NCBI GenBank assembly: GCA_002720855.1
Contig: PBIN01000015.1
Span: forward strand, 248,001 to 312,000
Direction: 5' to 3'
Length of the DNA stretch: 64,000 nucleotides
DNA from: Rhodospirillaceae bacterium
Lineage (GTDB): Bacteria > Pseudomonadota > Alphaproteobacteria > MPNO01 > UBA2964
How positions within the stretch are numbered: the first letter of the stretch is position 1; the number at the start of each line of letters is the position of its first letter. The notes under the pieces were generated by a model that did no database searches, was not told the origin of the DNA, and worked only from the letters and a program-made list of their open reading frames with translations. Below, in pieces: positions 44,168 through 53,021 of this stretch. The position numbers and the translations under genes are program-made.

Positions 44168-45715
44168 TTGCTCACGGGTGATATTCTGAGGCTTAGCGCC
44201 GACCGACATCCTGATCGCACAGCACTTATTTGTGGCGATGACCGTATTTCGTACGGAGGTCTGAGCGCTGCCGCCAATCAATTTGGCAACGCGCTGCTGG
44301 GAAATGGGGTCAGCAAGGGCGGCACCTGGGCGATCATGTCGCGCAACCTGCCAGAATATGTCATGGCACATTTTGGCAGTGCCCAAACCGGAGCAATGGT
44401 TGTCAATTTGCTGCCGGCCTACGCCAGCGATGAATTGGTTGCGATACTAAAAAAGACCAGCGCATCACTTATCGTCGTCGAAGAAATCTTTCAGCAAAAA
44501 ATTGTGGATATATTGGACCAGGTACCGGCTTTACAATCGGTGATCGTGATTGGCCAACCATTGAAAGACAGCTGGGTTTCCTTCGAACAATTTATATCGG
44601 GGCAGCCAGCGACAGCATGCCGGACTGACATTTCTGACGACGACCCGTTTGCCATGACATTCACTGGCGGCACGACGGGATTGCCAAAAGGTTGCCTCGT
44701 CAGCCATCGAGCGCGATTTGTCAGCTGCTATACCACAGCGATTGAACATGGCGTTTCCGAGTCCGACACCGTGGCCACGGTAACACCCTTTTATCACGCC
44801 ATGGGATCTTTGGTCTGGTTACCAACGGCAATATTCGCTGGAGCAACGTTGGTCATTGTGACGGGTTGGGATCCAGACGATTTTGTCGAACTGACGGCCA
44901 GACATAAAATTACCTGCACATTTATGGTGCCCATACAGCTACGGCAGATTCTGTCGGACGAACATTTTGATCGGGATAAATTAAAATCCCTGACCAAAGT
45001 TTCCTGCGGCGGTGCTATTACACCAGCAGATCTGGTACATGAAATTAAAGCTAAAATGCCAGACACCCAGTTCACCAACCACTACGGCCAATCCGAAACC
45101 GGGCCAATTTGTTTCTACCATCCAACGCACCCGAGAAACAAAGCCAACACCGTTGGCCACCCCGCACTTGGTGTTGAGCTAAAAATCGTCGACACAGAAG
45201 GTAACGAAGTAGGCCCCGGGGATACCGGAGAAATTATCGCACATGGCCCATTCCTAATGTCAGGCTATTACAACAACAAAGAAGAAACAGAGGCTTACTT
45301 CAAGAATAACGATGACTGGGGATGGACTGGGGATTTGGCAAAGAAAGATGCAGATGGCTTTATTTCATTGGTTGGCCGATCAAAGGATATGATTGTTTCC
45401 GGTGGCGTGAATATTTATCCGCGGGAAGTCGAAATTGTTCTGGAGAACCACGAAGATATTATTGATTGCGCCGTCTTTGGCATTCCCGACGATCAATGGG
45501 GGGAAGCTCTCGTCGCCTTTGTCGCGGCAAAAAAACCATCTCTTCTGGACGAAACGAAGATCATTGACCATTGCACGGAACATTTGGCGCGATTCAAACG
45601 ACCTAAACATATTCGTATCGTTAAAAGCATTCCCAAAACGCCGTCAGGAAAAGTGCAAAAACCCGTATTGCGCCAAGAATTTCTCGAGCGTCAGAACGCG
45701 GCCGGCAGCGCTTAG
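44168..45715 (+). CDS. Acyl-CoA synthetase (AMP-binding)
   Basis: A 515-residue ANL-superfamily ligase. The P-loop is MTFTGGTTGLPKG, the adenine motif is NHYGQSETGP, then GWTGDLAKKDADGF, and the C-terminal catalytic Lys is in PKTPSGKVQKPVLR. The start is a TTG at 44168, 10 bases after AGGAGG (44152-44157). It would activate a carboxylic acid to its CoA thioester. Divergent from iorA with a shared operator, it may handle arylacetate or a related acid from the IorAB pathway. Its stop overlaps the converging MBL gene by 4 bp. Confidence 0.93.
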   Translation: MLTGDILRLSADRHPDRTALICGDDRISYGGLSAAANQFGNALLGNGVSKGGTWAIMSRNLPEYVMAHFGSAQTGAMVVNLLPAYASDELVAILKKTSASLIVVEEIFQQKIVDILDQVPALQSVIVIGQPLKDSWVSFEQFISGQPATACRTDISDDDPFAMTFTGGTTGLPKGCLVSHRARFVSCYTTAIEHGVSESDTVATVTPFYHAMGSLVWLPTAIFAGATLVIVTGWDPDDFVELTARHKITCTFMVPIQLRQILSDEHFDRDKLKSLTKVSCGGAITPADLVHEIKAKMPDTQFTNHYGQSETGPICFYHPTHPRNKANTVGHPALGVELKIVDTEGNEVGPGDTGEIIAHGPFLMSGYYNNKEETEAYFKNNDDWGWTGDLAKKDADGFISLVGRSKDMIVSGGVNIYPREVEIVLENHEDIIDCAVFGIPDDQWGEALVAFVAAKKPSLLDETKIIDHCTEHLARFKRPKHIRIVKSIPKTPSGKVQKPVLRQEFLERQNAAGSA

Positions 45716-46593
45716 CTTCCCTGAAGAAATCGTATTTCTGTCGATTTCGGAAGTGACCTGCGATTCAAAATTATTGACGAGCCTTCTTCGGATTTTATTG
45801 GATACAGCTTTTTTGCCATTTCAAAAAACTGGTCCGCGGCACCGATAAATCCGAAATGCATTGGAATAACAAGGCGGGGCGCCACTTGTTCAATGACAGC
45901 GAGAGCTTGTTCGTGCTGGATCGTCATTCCGCCATCGATGGGCACGAAAAGAACATCAATCCTGCCGAGCGCCTTGAGTTGTTCTTTAGTCAACACATGA
46001 TGCAAATGACCTAGATGGGCAATACAAAGCCCGGAAATTTCAAACACAAAAATAGAATTGCCATTGCCTTTGGGGTCGCCATATTCACCGATATTCGTTG
46101 GGATATTGAATACCCGCAAATCCTTATGACGAATGTCATGACGCGCCATTTTTCCCTGGACGGTGGACCAACCCCGAAGAGCAAATTTTATCCGCTGATC
46201 GGGCGTGTCGGTATAATGCGTTTCGTGTGAATTATTCATCGTCACGATATCGGGCACAAAATTTGGCGATGACAATCCGTTGAAATCAGTAACCGCGCTT
46301 GCTCCACCAGGGGTCTCGATTAAGAAACTCGAGTGGCCAAGAAATGTAATGCTGACTTTGCCTGCTGGGACAGGGTTTGCCGCCAGTTTAAAGGAGCCAA
46401 ATGAGGCAAGTTTGATAGGCAATGACCTGTCGACCAGCCCTAAAAGACAGGCGGCATTTACGCTCGCCGGGATGAAGGCGACGAAAAGCAAGACAGCCGC
46501 CGCCACATTCAGAAACTGAAAAATTTTGCGGGGAAAAATCGAGAAATCAAGCAATGAAATTCCCCCAAAGTCAGACGATTTCGACGCAATCAT
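45712..46593 (-). CDS. Exported MBL-fold hydrolase, UlaG-like
   Basis: A 293-residue metallo-beta-lactamase-fold protein with an N-terminal hydrophobic segment (FLNVAAAVLLFVAFIPASVNA) acting as signal peptide or anchor. The fold is shown by ITFLGHSSFLIETPGG, SGLCIAHLGHLHHVL, DVLFVPIDGGMTIQ and LVIPMHFGF. The usual HxHxDH is replaced by NSHETHYTD, which appears to be a variant of this subfamily, so metal binding may differ. Substrate unknown. Confidence 0.85.
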   Translation of the reverse strand: MIASKSSDFGGISLLDFSIFPRKIFQFLNVAAAVLLFVAFIPASVNAACLLGLVDRSLPIKLASFGSFKLAANPVPAGKVSITFLGHSSFLIETPGGASAVTDFNGLSSPNFVPDIVTMNNSHETHYTDTPDQRIKFALRGWSTVQGKMARHDIRHKDLRVFNIPTNIGEYGDPKGNGNSIFVFEISGLCIAHLGHLHHVLTKEQLKALGRIDVLFVPIDGGMTIQHEQALAVIEQVAPRLVIPMHFGFIGAADQFFEMAKKLYPIKSEEGSSIILNRRSLPKSTEIRFLQGS

Positions 46594-46743
46594 TCGAGTT
46601 CAGAACAGCTTAAACCGCCCGCTGTAAATTACCAGCACCTAGTGCCAACGCAAAATCACGGGCTCAATTAAATGTGACTCGGCGTGATTTCCCCCGCGAC
46701 GGAAGCCGGTCGTACGCTTGTCGGCAAATGGGTTGCAAAGACA

Positions 46744-47436
46744 ATGGGCGAAACAAATAGAATCTTGCTTGTAGAAGATGATCCAGAGATGCAGAAATCT
46801 CTGCTCGATCAATTGGCCCTGCATGAAGAGTTCGAAATAACCGCTGCAAATGACGGAACAAGTGCGCTGGAAATTGTTGGCGCCGAGCACTTTGACATGA
46901 TTCTTCTTGATGTTGGTTTACCCGATATGGACGGACGCGATACCTGCCGCCTCATTCGCCGGAAAGGCATTCACACACCAGTAATCATGTTAACGGGGCT
47001 CGATAGCGACGCGGACATAATCCTGGGGCTCGATGCAGGAGCCAATGACTATGTCGTTAAACCATTCAAAATGGGCATACTTTTGGCGCGTGTCCGGGCT
47101 CACCTCAGGCAACATGAAGCCAGTGAGGACGCCTCTTTTAATTTGGGTCCGTATAGCTTTAGACCCAGCATTCGTACCCTGATACATCGCGAATCCAAGA
47201 AGGAGATTCTGCTCAGCGACAAGGAATGTGCGATCTTGAGGTACCTTTATCGTGCGGGCGATAAAGTCGTGGGCTGTGACACGCTGTATAGCGAAGTTTG
47301 GAATCACGCTGCACCGTTGGCGACGCACACATTACAAACACATATCTATCGGCTTCGGCAGAAAATTGAACCTAATCCAGCAGATCCATCGATACTGGTA
47401 TCTGAGGCCGGTGGGTACCGGGTCAAACGTCAATAG
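46744..47436 (+). CDS. OmpR/PhoB family response regulator, orphan
   Basis: A 230-residue two-domain regulator. The receiver has ILLVEDDPEM, the phospho-acceptor Asp in MILLDVGLPDMDG and the conserved Lys in DYVVKPF. The winged-helix output domain ends THTLQTHIYRLRQKIE. The ATG at 46744 places the receiver at the N-terminus; an upstream GTG at 46684 would add 20 unrelated residues. No histidine kinase gene is beside it. The next gene downstream is the cytochrome P460 gene, which it could control. Confidence 0.93.
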   Translation: MGETNRILLVEDDPEMQKSLLDQLALHEEFEITAANDGTSALEIVGAEHFDMILLDVGLPDMDGRDTCRLIRRKGIHTPVIMLTGLDSDADIILGLDAGANDYVVKPFKMGILLARVRAHLRQHEASEDASFNLGPYSFRPSIRTLIHRESKKEILLSDKECAILRYLYRAGDKVVGCDTLYSEVWNHAAPLATHTLQTHIYRLRQKIEPNPADPSILVSEAGGYRVKRQ

Positions 47437-47783
47437 ATTCAGTGTTCTGTTCATTGGCCTGTCACAAAAAATTGAGATTGAGTCACTAGCGAAGAACGCT
47501 TCTGCCCGGTTAGGCTTGGCATATAAAAATTAAGGAACCGTACAGTCGAAAACGGCGTACGGAAAATAAACTGAACAGAGAGTGTAAATGATGGAACCCA
47601 TAGATTCCCGCTAACAAGCAATGACGACAACTGACGCACGACCGGCGCAGGCCGAACGTCGTGCGAACGTGCGCATCCAACAATAATTGTTGCGGCAGCT
47701 TCTCTTGCTGTGGGCTGCAATGCCGAAAACCGTGCTGCTGAAGCGGACGCGGAACAAAAAACGATCAACGGAGGGTATTAAAA
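47437..47783 (+). other. Intergenic region with an inverted repeat and a degenerate lipoprotein-like frame
   Basis: Gap of 347 bp before the cytochrome P460 gene. It contains the perfect inverted repeat CAACAAT-A-ATTGTTG (47678-47692), whose half-sites are those of the operators at 44 and 54.5 kb in the opposite order. A CCGTAC / GTACGG pair lies near 47530-47560. From 47678 the frame leading to TAA at 47780 reads TIIVAAASLAVGCNAENRAA, like a lipoprotein signal, but it has no standard start codon after an upstream stop. A 21-codon ATG frame starts at 47621. No complete gene can be supported. Confidence 0.5.
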
Positions 47784-48890
47784 ATGAATTCAATGAAGTC
47801 CCGGTTATTGTCAACAACGGTTATACCACTCGCGATCGCCGCAGGATTTAGCCTCGTGACGGTAGCTGAAGCACCACAGGCTGTCGCTGGCCATCACGCA
47901 AAGGGTTGCTATCCATGTGCCGCCAAGCGTGGTTGTAACCCATGCGCGGCAAAACGCGGTTGCAATCCATGCGCAGCCAAACGTGGCTGCAACCCATGCG
48001 CAGCGCGCGGCTGCAATCCCTGTGCAGCTAAGCGCGGTTGTAATCCGTGTGCTGCCAAACGCGGATGCAATCCATGCGCCGCAAAACGCGGATGCAACCC
48101 ATGCGCAGCGCGCGGCTGTAATCCCTGTGCAGCAAGAGGCTGTAATCCCTGCGGCGCAAACCCTTGCAATCCATGCAACCCCTGTGCCGGTGGCGCAGCA
48201 TCCTTCAGCAGCAAGTGTATCGTTCCACGGCTTGCGAGTGCCAATCCGTGCGCGGCCAAGCGTGGCTGTAATCCGTGTGCCGCGAAGCGCGGTTGTAATC
48301 CATGTGCTGCGAAACGCGGATGTAACCCGTGTGGTGCAAACCCTTGTGGTGCCAACCCCTGCGGCCCTTGCGGAGCAGCGCCAGCGGTTGAACTGACAAA
48401 AGGAGAAACTGTTGCTGTCTACAAATGCCTGCAGGCTGAAATGAAAACGGCCTATGCGAAGTCGGGCAAACTGTGGGCCAAGTGGTATGCCCATTGGAAA
48501 AAATTCTCCAATCAACCCTACGTTTCATCAACACATGGCAGCCGATTTGTTCATAACTTTGCCAGCAAAAAAGCCGCCGCTGCATACGGAAAATTCGAGA
48601 AGGTCGGTAAAATGACTCGAGGTGGTATCCTGGCGAAAGATAGTTTCACAGTTACACCCCAAGGAAGGGTCAGTGTTGGACCACTCTTCTTAATGGAAAA
48701 GATGAAAGCGGGTTTCAACAAGGCAAGCGGAGACTGGCGTTACACGCTTATTATGCCGAATGGCCAAACTGTGGGCACAACCAATGGCAAAGGATCGAAG
48801 AACGTCAAGTTCTGTATCACCTGCCATGCCGCGGTTGCGCAGGAACAAGATGCAATGTTTTTCCTGCCTGAGGAGTTCCGGGTAAATTAA
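47784..48890 (+). CDS. Secreted cytochrome P460 with N-terminal Cys-rich repeats
   Basis: A 368-residue protein in three parts. Residues 1-35 form a signal peptide ending AVA. Residues about 41-198 hold 14 copies of GCNPCAAKR or close variants, with more than 30 cysteines. From about residue 205 comes a cytochrome P460 domain: WRYTLIMPNGQTVG, VGPLFLMEKMKAGF and the haem c motif CITCH (C344, C347, H348). P460 domains bind a modified c-type haem and can oxidise hydroxylamine or act on NO. The start follows GGAGGG. A strong terminator ends the gene. The repeat could bind metal or be heavily disulphide-bonded; this is unproven. Confidence 0.88.
   Translation: MNSMKSRLLSTTVIPLAIAAGFSLVTVAEAPQAVAGHHAKGCYPCAAKRGCNPCAAKRGCNPCAAKRGCNPCAARGCNPCAAKRGCNPCAAKRGCNPCAAKRGCNPCAARGCNPCAARGCNPCGANPCNPCNPCAGGAASFSSKCIVPRLASANPCAAKRGCNPCAAKRGCNPCAAKRGCNPCGANPCGANPCGPCGAAPAVELTKGETVAVYKCLQAEMKTAYAKSGKLWAKWYAHWKKFSNQPYVSSTHGSRFVHNFASKKAAAAYGKFEKVGKMTRGGILAKDSFTVTPQGRVSVGPLFLMEKMKAGFNKASGDWRYTLIMPNGQTVGTTNGKGSKNVKFCITCHAAVAQEQDAMFFLPEEFRVN
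47904..48375 (+). repeat. Tandem 24/27-bp repeat encoding GCNPCAA(K)R
   Basis: Two blocks in the cytochrome P460 gene: about 47904-48195 (10 units plus NPC triplets) and about 48241-48375 (4 units plus NPC/GPC triplets). They are separated by a non-repeat spacer (AGGAASFSSKCIVPRLAS). Unit lengths of 27 and 24 bp differ only by one Lys codon, so copy changes stay in frame. Confidence 0.93.
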
Positions 48891-48909
48891 TTTGCCCATT
48901 TTTCCGGGA

Positions 48910-48940
48910 AGGGCCGGTCATTTGACCGGCCCTTTTTTTT
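48910..48940 (+). terminator. Strong Rho-independent terminator after the P460 gene
   Basis: An 11-bp perfect stem AGGGCCGGTCA / TGACCGGCCCT (48910-48920 with 48923-48933), 2-base loop, then a run of eight Ts. It also sits 13 bp from the end of the converging M20 gene and could serve it on the other strand less well. Confidence 0.95.
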
Positions 48941-48952
48941 ATTTACACCGTC

Positions 48953-50413
48953 CTAAATGAACTCGGGTTTATTTTTTACATAGTGTTCCCGCATAGAAGG
49001 CCGGAACTGTTCCATCATTTCACGATTGAGATCGACCGGAGGCCTCTGGCCCTCCGGAATTAAGGGTTTGTAGACAACCTCCCCTATTTCTTCAGCAAAG
49101 GTCGATTTTGCTCGCTCAACGAGATCAGGTTGTGACAACAAATCGACAATGGTCCCCGCCAAGGTCTTGGCACCCGCAACTGAACCTTTATGGGCAATCG
49201 ACGTTGCGAGAGCCGCACCACCGGCCCAATGATGAAAGGGAACATTCGGCACGTTGGAGGGAAAGCCAACCCTTCCCATTGGAACTTTCCATGAAACATC
49301 GCCGCAATCATTCGAGGGTGCTCGCTGTTCGGTAGGCCCTAGTAGCGGTTTTACCTCGGTCTTAAGCCCGTCGGTCGTAACGTCTGCCGCGTCCTGCAGG
49401 TCTTTTGCAAAGGCTTGTTCTTCTTCGGTCCACTCCGGCACACCAACTGATTCAAGATTACCCTGTATGACTTCGGCCAGGCCCTGATTGGTTCTTACTG
49501 GCCAAACCGCGCTCATTACTACCACCTCCACCTCGGTGTTAGACATCATCGCGGCACCCTCGGCTATTTTTTTGCCCTGCTCGAAAACGACTCTTGCCCC
49601 TTCAGCTGTCGGCGCCCTGAAAGTCCACCAAACAGTTGCCTTTGCGGGAATTGTGTTTGGTTGGTCGCCGCCATCCTTGATAACCCGATGCGCTCGCATG
49701 GTTGGTTCCATATGCTCGCGGAATTGCGCCATTCCCATATCCATCAGAACGACACCGTCAAGCGCATCGCGAGCTCGCCACGGTGCCGTCGAGGCGTGCG
49801 CTGTCTCGCCTCGAAAGGTAAAATATGCCGACACCGCAGCCGAATGCGTCAGGCCATATACCGTCGACATATCGCCACCTATGTGATCGTGGATCGCCAC
49901 ATCAACATCGTCGAACCAGCCATCGCGCACGTAATATGGTCGGCTGATCAGCTGCTCCTCACCAGGTGCGCCAAAGACTTTGAGCGTGCCTTTTAGACCA
50001 AATTCGTCCATCGCACGCTTTGCAGCAATGGCGCCGGACACCATCACCGCAGCATTGCAGTTATGTCCTTCGCAATGGCCGGGGCCATAAGGCGTGATAT
50101 CCCGTTTTTCGGTTTTTCCTGAAGCCTGGCTGTTGTTGGGGTTGGCGTCATATTCGGTATGAAGCGCGATGACGGGTTCACCGGAGCCATATGATGCGCA
50201 GAACCCTGTCGGGAAACCTGAAATACCGCGCTCAACTTTGAAACCTTCTTTTTCCAAGGTCTCTGTCATCAACCCGGCGCTTTCAACTTCCTGCATCCCC
50301 AATTCGCCGAAATAGAAGACCGAGTCCCCGATCGTCGCAACAGCGTCTGCATTGCGCTCGACAAAATCAAATACAAAAGATTTTTCTGGTGCGAGGTTGC
50401 TGTCAGCCATCAT
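48953..50413 (-). CDS. M20-family amidohydrolase, AbgB-like
   Basis: A 486-residue zinc peptidase-fold hydrolase. Metal-binding regions are ALHTEYDANP, YGPGHCEGHNCNAA, FGAPGEEQ and VAIHDHIGG, and the dimerisation domain has GETAHAS. The pattern is that of p-aminobenzoyl-glutamate hydrolase subunit B-like proteins (AbgB). Two adjacent ATGs (50413, 50410) follow AGGGGG; the second has better spacing. The real substrate, probably an N-acyl amino acid or amide, is unknown. Confidence 0.9.
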   Translation of the reverse strand: MMADSNLAPEKSFVFDFVERNADAVATIGDSVFYFGELGMQEVESAGLMTETLEKEGFKVERGISGFPTGFCASYGSGEPVIALHTEYDANPNNSQASGKTEKRDITPYGPGHCEGHNCNAAVMVSGAIAAKRAMDEFGLKGTLKVFGAPGEEQLISRPYYVRDGWFDDVDVAIHDHIGGDMSTVYGLTHSAAVSAYFTFRGETAHASTAPWRARDALDGVVLMDMGMAQFREHMEPTMRAHRVIKDGGDQPNTIPAKATVWWTFRAPTAEGARVVFEQGKKIAEGAAMMSNTEVEVVVMSAVWPVRTNQGLAEVIQGNLESVGVPEWTEEEQAFAKDLQDAADVTTDGLKTEVKPLLGPTEQRAPSNDCGDVSWKVPMGRVGFPSNVPNVPFHHWAGGAALATSIAHKGSVAGAKTLAGTIVDLLSQPDLVERAKSTFAEEIGEVVYKPLIPEGQRPPVDLNREMMEQFRPSMREHYVKNKPEFI

Positions 50414-50494
50414 GTTCCCCCTGCGAGATATATTTTCTTAATTGCACACCGGACACGACCAGAGGTCCAGTGCGAAATCAATTCGCCGGAAAAA

Positions 50495-51454
50495 TCAGCT
50501 TTGGCTGCAGGCGCCTCCACCCAACACACAGAACTTAGCGCAATGCGGATGGTTGAGCGGTATGTCTTTAGAAGAGTCTGCTAGCGTTGTGCCAAGCTCA
50601 AACTGATCGTCATAGGGTAATAACGTACAGGCGATAACCGCCGGTTTTTCTGCCCCTTTACGTTTGACAATCATGCGGGAGGTTGCGCACATCATGGCGC
50701 TTGGCTCAATGTTTAGAATTGACCAGCATTGCTCCGTAATCTCTGGCACATCCTGCGAAGCATCCATTTCCGGAAACAAAACCAACTTCGCCGGGTCATT
50801 CGTATCAACACTAATACCATGCTCCGCAAAGAGAGGCGCATAACCTTCACGCATCGCGGCTTCCTCCTCGCCCCACGGTGTCCGTCCCGCGACGTCCAGG
50901 CAAAAGTCGTTCTGGGACAACCAAATAAGACCTTTGAGCATACGATGCCAGCTGCCAATGCCGCGTTCAGCTTCATGAAGTTCTTGCCTGTAGTGGTCGA
51001 TCGAAACGCGGATGACCAGTTTATCATTGAACCAATATTTGAGTTTTTTGAGAGCATCCTCATGACGCTGCATGGGGCGCATAGCATTTGTTAGAACCAG
51101 GGCTCGGAATCCCCGCGACAAGGTCTCTTCCAGCATCTGCAACATGTCGGGATTCATAAACGGCTCACCGCCGGTAAACCCGATTTCCTCCGTTGCCAGA
51201 TTTTGTTCTCCAATCTCGTCCAGATAAGCGCGCACTTCGTCAATTGTTATGTAGGACAGCCGGTCATTTCGCGGGCTGGATTCGATGTAGCAGTTTTCAC
51301 ACGTCAGATTGCATAACGTGCCAGTATTGATCCAAAGCGTTTTCAGATCATCAAGTGCGACACTGGCGCGGGTATCTCCTGCAGCGGTTACGAGAGGGTC
51401 GCGAAACTTCGCTGGATCAAGAGGTTTGTGATCTGGTGGGCCTGCGCCGTCCAT
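50495..51454 (-). CDS. Radical SAM protein with C-terminal Cys-rich tail
   Basis: A 319-residue radical SAM enzyme. The cluster motif is CNLTCENC, with a following IGFTGGEPFMNPDM for SAM binding. The C-terminus has CTLLPYDDQFELG and CAKFCVLGGGAC, reminiscent of a short SPASM/twitch auxiliary-cluster region. The substrate is not known; no peptide-precursor gene is obvious beside it. It lies 12 bp upstream of nothing but follows the VOC and rhodanese genes on the same strand and could be in their operon. Confidence 0.88.
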   Translation of the reverse strand: MDGAGPPDHKPLDPAKFRDPLVTAAGDTRASVALDDLKTLWINTGTLCNLTCENCYIESSPRNDRLSYITIDEVRAYLDEIGEQNLATEEIGFTGGEPFMNPDMLQMLEETLSRGFRALVLTNAMRPMQRHEDALKKLKYWFNDKLVIRVSIDHYRQELHEAERGIGSWHRMLKGLIWLSQNDFCLDVAGRTPWGEEEAAMREGYAPLFAEHGISVDTNDPAKLVLFPEMDASQDVPEITEQCWSILNIEPSAMMCATSRMIVKRKGAEKPAVIACTLLPYDDQFELGTTLADSSKDIPLNHPHCAKFCVLGGGACSQS

Positions 51455-51466
51455 TTTACTTTCCGT

Positions 51467-52081
51467 CTAGCGTCGCAGCGAAGGATCGTCGAGTGACATA
51501 TCCTGCCCCGGCGGCGCCGTTTCAACCGCATCTTCAAGCGACGCAACCGGTGTCCATTCGCTAGCAGGCCGCGCCTCTTCATCAGGACCGACCTGATCGA
51601 GAAGACAATATATTTCGAGAAAATGGCCATCGGGATCCCGAAATTCAACCGCCACCTGACACCCCGCGCGGCGCCGGCCAGAAAACTCGATATGGACGTC
51701 ATGTTGTTCCAAATGGCTGCGCGCCTTAAACACCTCATCAAGTGACTCGACCTGAAACGCCATATGATGCAATTCGGTATTGTCGACTTCGCGCTCCGAC
51801 CCGCCAACCAGCGCTACGCCATGATGATCTCGATTAAATCTCAAAAAAACCATTTTGCCCGGCATCATACTTTCGGGATAAACGTCGGAAATGCGGAACC
51901 CTAAAACCTGGGTGTAGAATTCTGTAGAGCGTTGAACATCTTTTACGTTCAAAACAACGTGACCGATCTTGGTTATAGCGAACGGCATTTCGTTCGGCGG
52001 CGTGTTTTTCTTCAACGTTACAATGTCGGCATCGCCCAATGCCTCTTGGTCGACATAAGCGCGATTATATTCTTTGGCCAT
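51467..52081 (-). CDS. VOC family (glyoxalase/extradiol dioxygenase fold) protein
   Basis: A 204-residue VOC protein with a central module of about 125 residues (AITKIGHVVLNVKDVQRSTEFYTQVLGF to DPDGHFLEIYCLLD) and short tails. Candidate metal ligands are His in IGHVVL, His in ELHHMAF and Glu in FLEIY, the pattern of extradiol dioxygenases and glyoxalases. The start at 52081 has GAGGAGG just upstream; an earlier TTG-type start at 52096 is weaker. It lies 29 bp downstream of the rhodanese gene. Confidence 0.87.
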   Translation of the reverse strand: MAKEYNRAYVDQEALGDADIVTLKKNTPPNEMPFAITKIGHVVLNVKDVQRSTEFYTQVLGFRISDVYPESMMPGKMVFLRFNRDHHGVALVGGSEREVDNTELHHMAFQVESLDEVFKARSHLEQHDVHIEFSGRRRAGCQVAVEFRDPDGHFLEIYCLLDQVGPDEEARPASEWTPVASLEDAVETAPPGQDMSLDDPSLRR

Positions 52082-52110
52082 AAAAGACCTCCTCAACCCG
52101 TCTGCGCCGG

Positions 52111-52935
52111 TCAGCTTTCGACAGGCACGTCCGGATCATTGCCCCACTCAGACCACGACCCGTCATACCCTTTTATTTTCTCAAATCCGAGAGATTTTAG
52201 CACCATGTAGGTATGGGATGATCGATGATGAGTCTGACAATGCGTAATGATCTCCTTATCGGGAGTCACACCGAGAGAGGAAAACATGGCAGTCATCTCT
52301 TCTTTGGATTTGATCCGCAAATTTCGGTCCCGATCCAACGCCAGCATCCAGTCGAAATTAACAGCGCCCGGAATATGACCACCTCGTGCCGATCGCATAT
52401 CTTCACCCGAGTACTCGGCGGGCGTCCGGCAATCAAGTACCAGTACATCGTCATTATCCAAACTAGATAATATGTAGTCCTTCTCCGCCAAAGCGGCGGC
52501 ACCGATACTGACGGCATAGTCGCTCGATTCAGGGTTGTTCGCTTCTGTTTGGCGTGGATGCCCCTCGGCACCCCAACTATGAAAACCACCATTGAGAAGC
52601 GACGCATTGGGATGACCGATCACATCCAGCGTCCATAGAAACCGGCTCGCCTTTGCTGTGCCTTCCGTATCATAAGCAACCACGTGATGATCCCGCGTTA
52701 GCCCGATCCCCGACAGTGCTGCCGAAATTTGTTCAACGCTTGGCAAGGTGCCCATTGCTGGTGGCCGCGGCCCAATTAGAGATGCGTAGGCCAGGTTTAC
52801 CGCGCCCGGAATATGGTCTTCGGCGTAAAGCGCAGGTTCATTTAAATCCACGATCAAAAGACCGTCCGTACCGAGGGCTGCTTCAAGCTCAGCGGGCTCG
52901 ACAATCAAGGGCAACAGCGGTTCTGATTCAGACAT
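52111..52935 (-). CDS. Two-domain rhodanese sulfurtransferase
   Basis: A 274-residue thiosulfate/3-mercaptopyruvate sulfurtransferase. It has two rhodanese domains, with DLNEPALYAEDHIPGAVNLAY in the first and DCRTPAEYSGEDMRSARGGHIPGAVNFDW in the second. The catalytic Cys is in ITHCQTHHRSS of the second domain; the loop differs from the classical CGSGVTA and CRxG loops, so specificity is unclear. It heads a rhodanese-VOC-radical SAM string. Confidence 0.9.
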   Translation of the reverse strand: MSESEPLLPLIVEPAELEAALGTDGLLIVDLNEPALYAEDHIPGAVNLAYASLIGPRPPAMGTLPSVEQISAALSGIGLTRDHHVVAYDTEGTAKASRFLWTLDVIGHPNASLLNGGFHSWGAEGHPRQTEANNPESSDYAVSIGAAALAEKDYILSSLDNDDVLVLDCRTPAEYSGEDMRSARGGHIPGAVNFDWMLALDRDRNLRIKSKEEMTAMFSSLGVTPDKEIITHCQTHHRSSHTYMVLKSLGFEKIKGYDGSWSEWGNDPDVPVES

Positions 52936-53021
52936 CTTTCAAACTTTCCTAAACGCGAATTCAATACGGCGAACCTAGCCTACCGCCAAGTTGCGGGAAA
53001 GCCGTACTTTAGATGGATCCA

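Noticed and set aside
47917-48396. Second plus-strand frame through the same repeat
   Set aside because: Same repeat artefact; no start signal and no family match.
47811-48515. Long minus-strand open frame opposite the Cys-repeat gene
   Set aside because: Its length is a by-product of the low-complexity repeat on the other strand; it shows no domain and the plus strand has signal peptide, haem motif, ribosome site and terminator.
47784-48890. CRISPR-like array in the repeat gene
   Set aside because: Units are directly adjacent with no spacers and encode an in-frame peptide.
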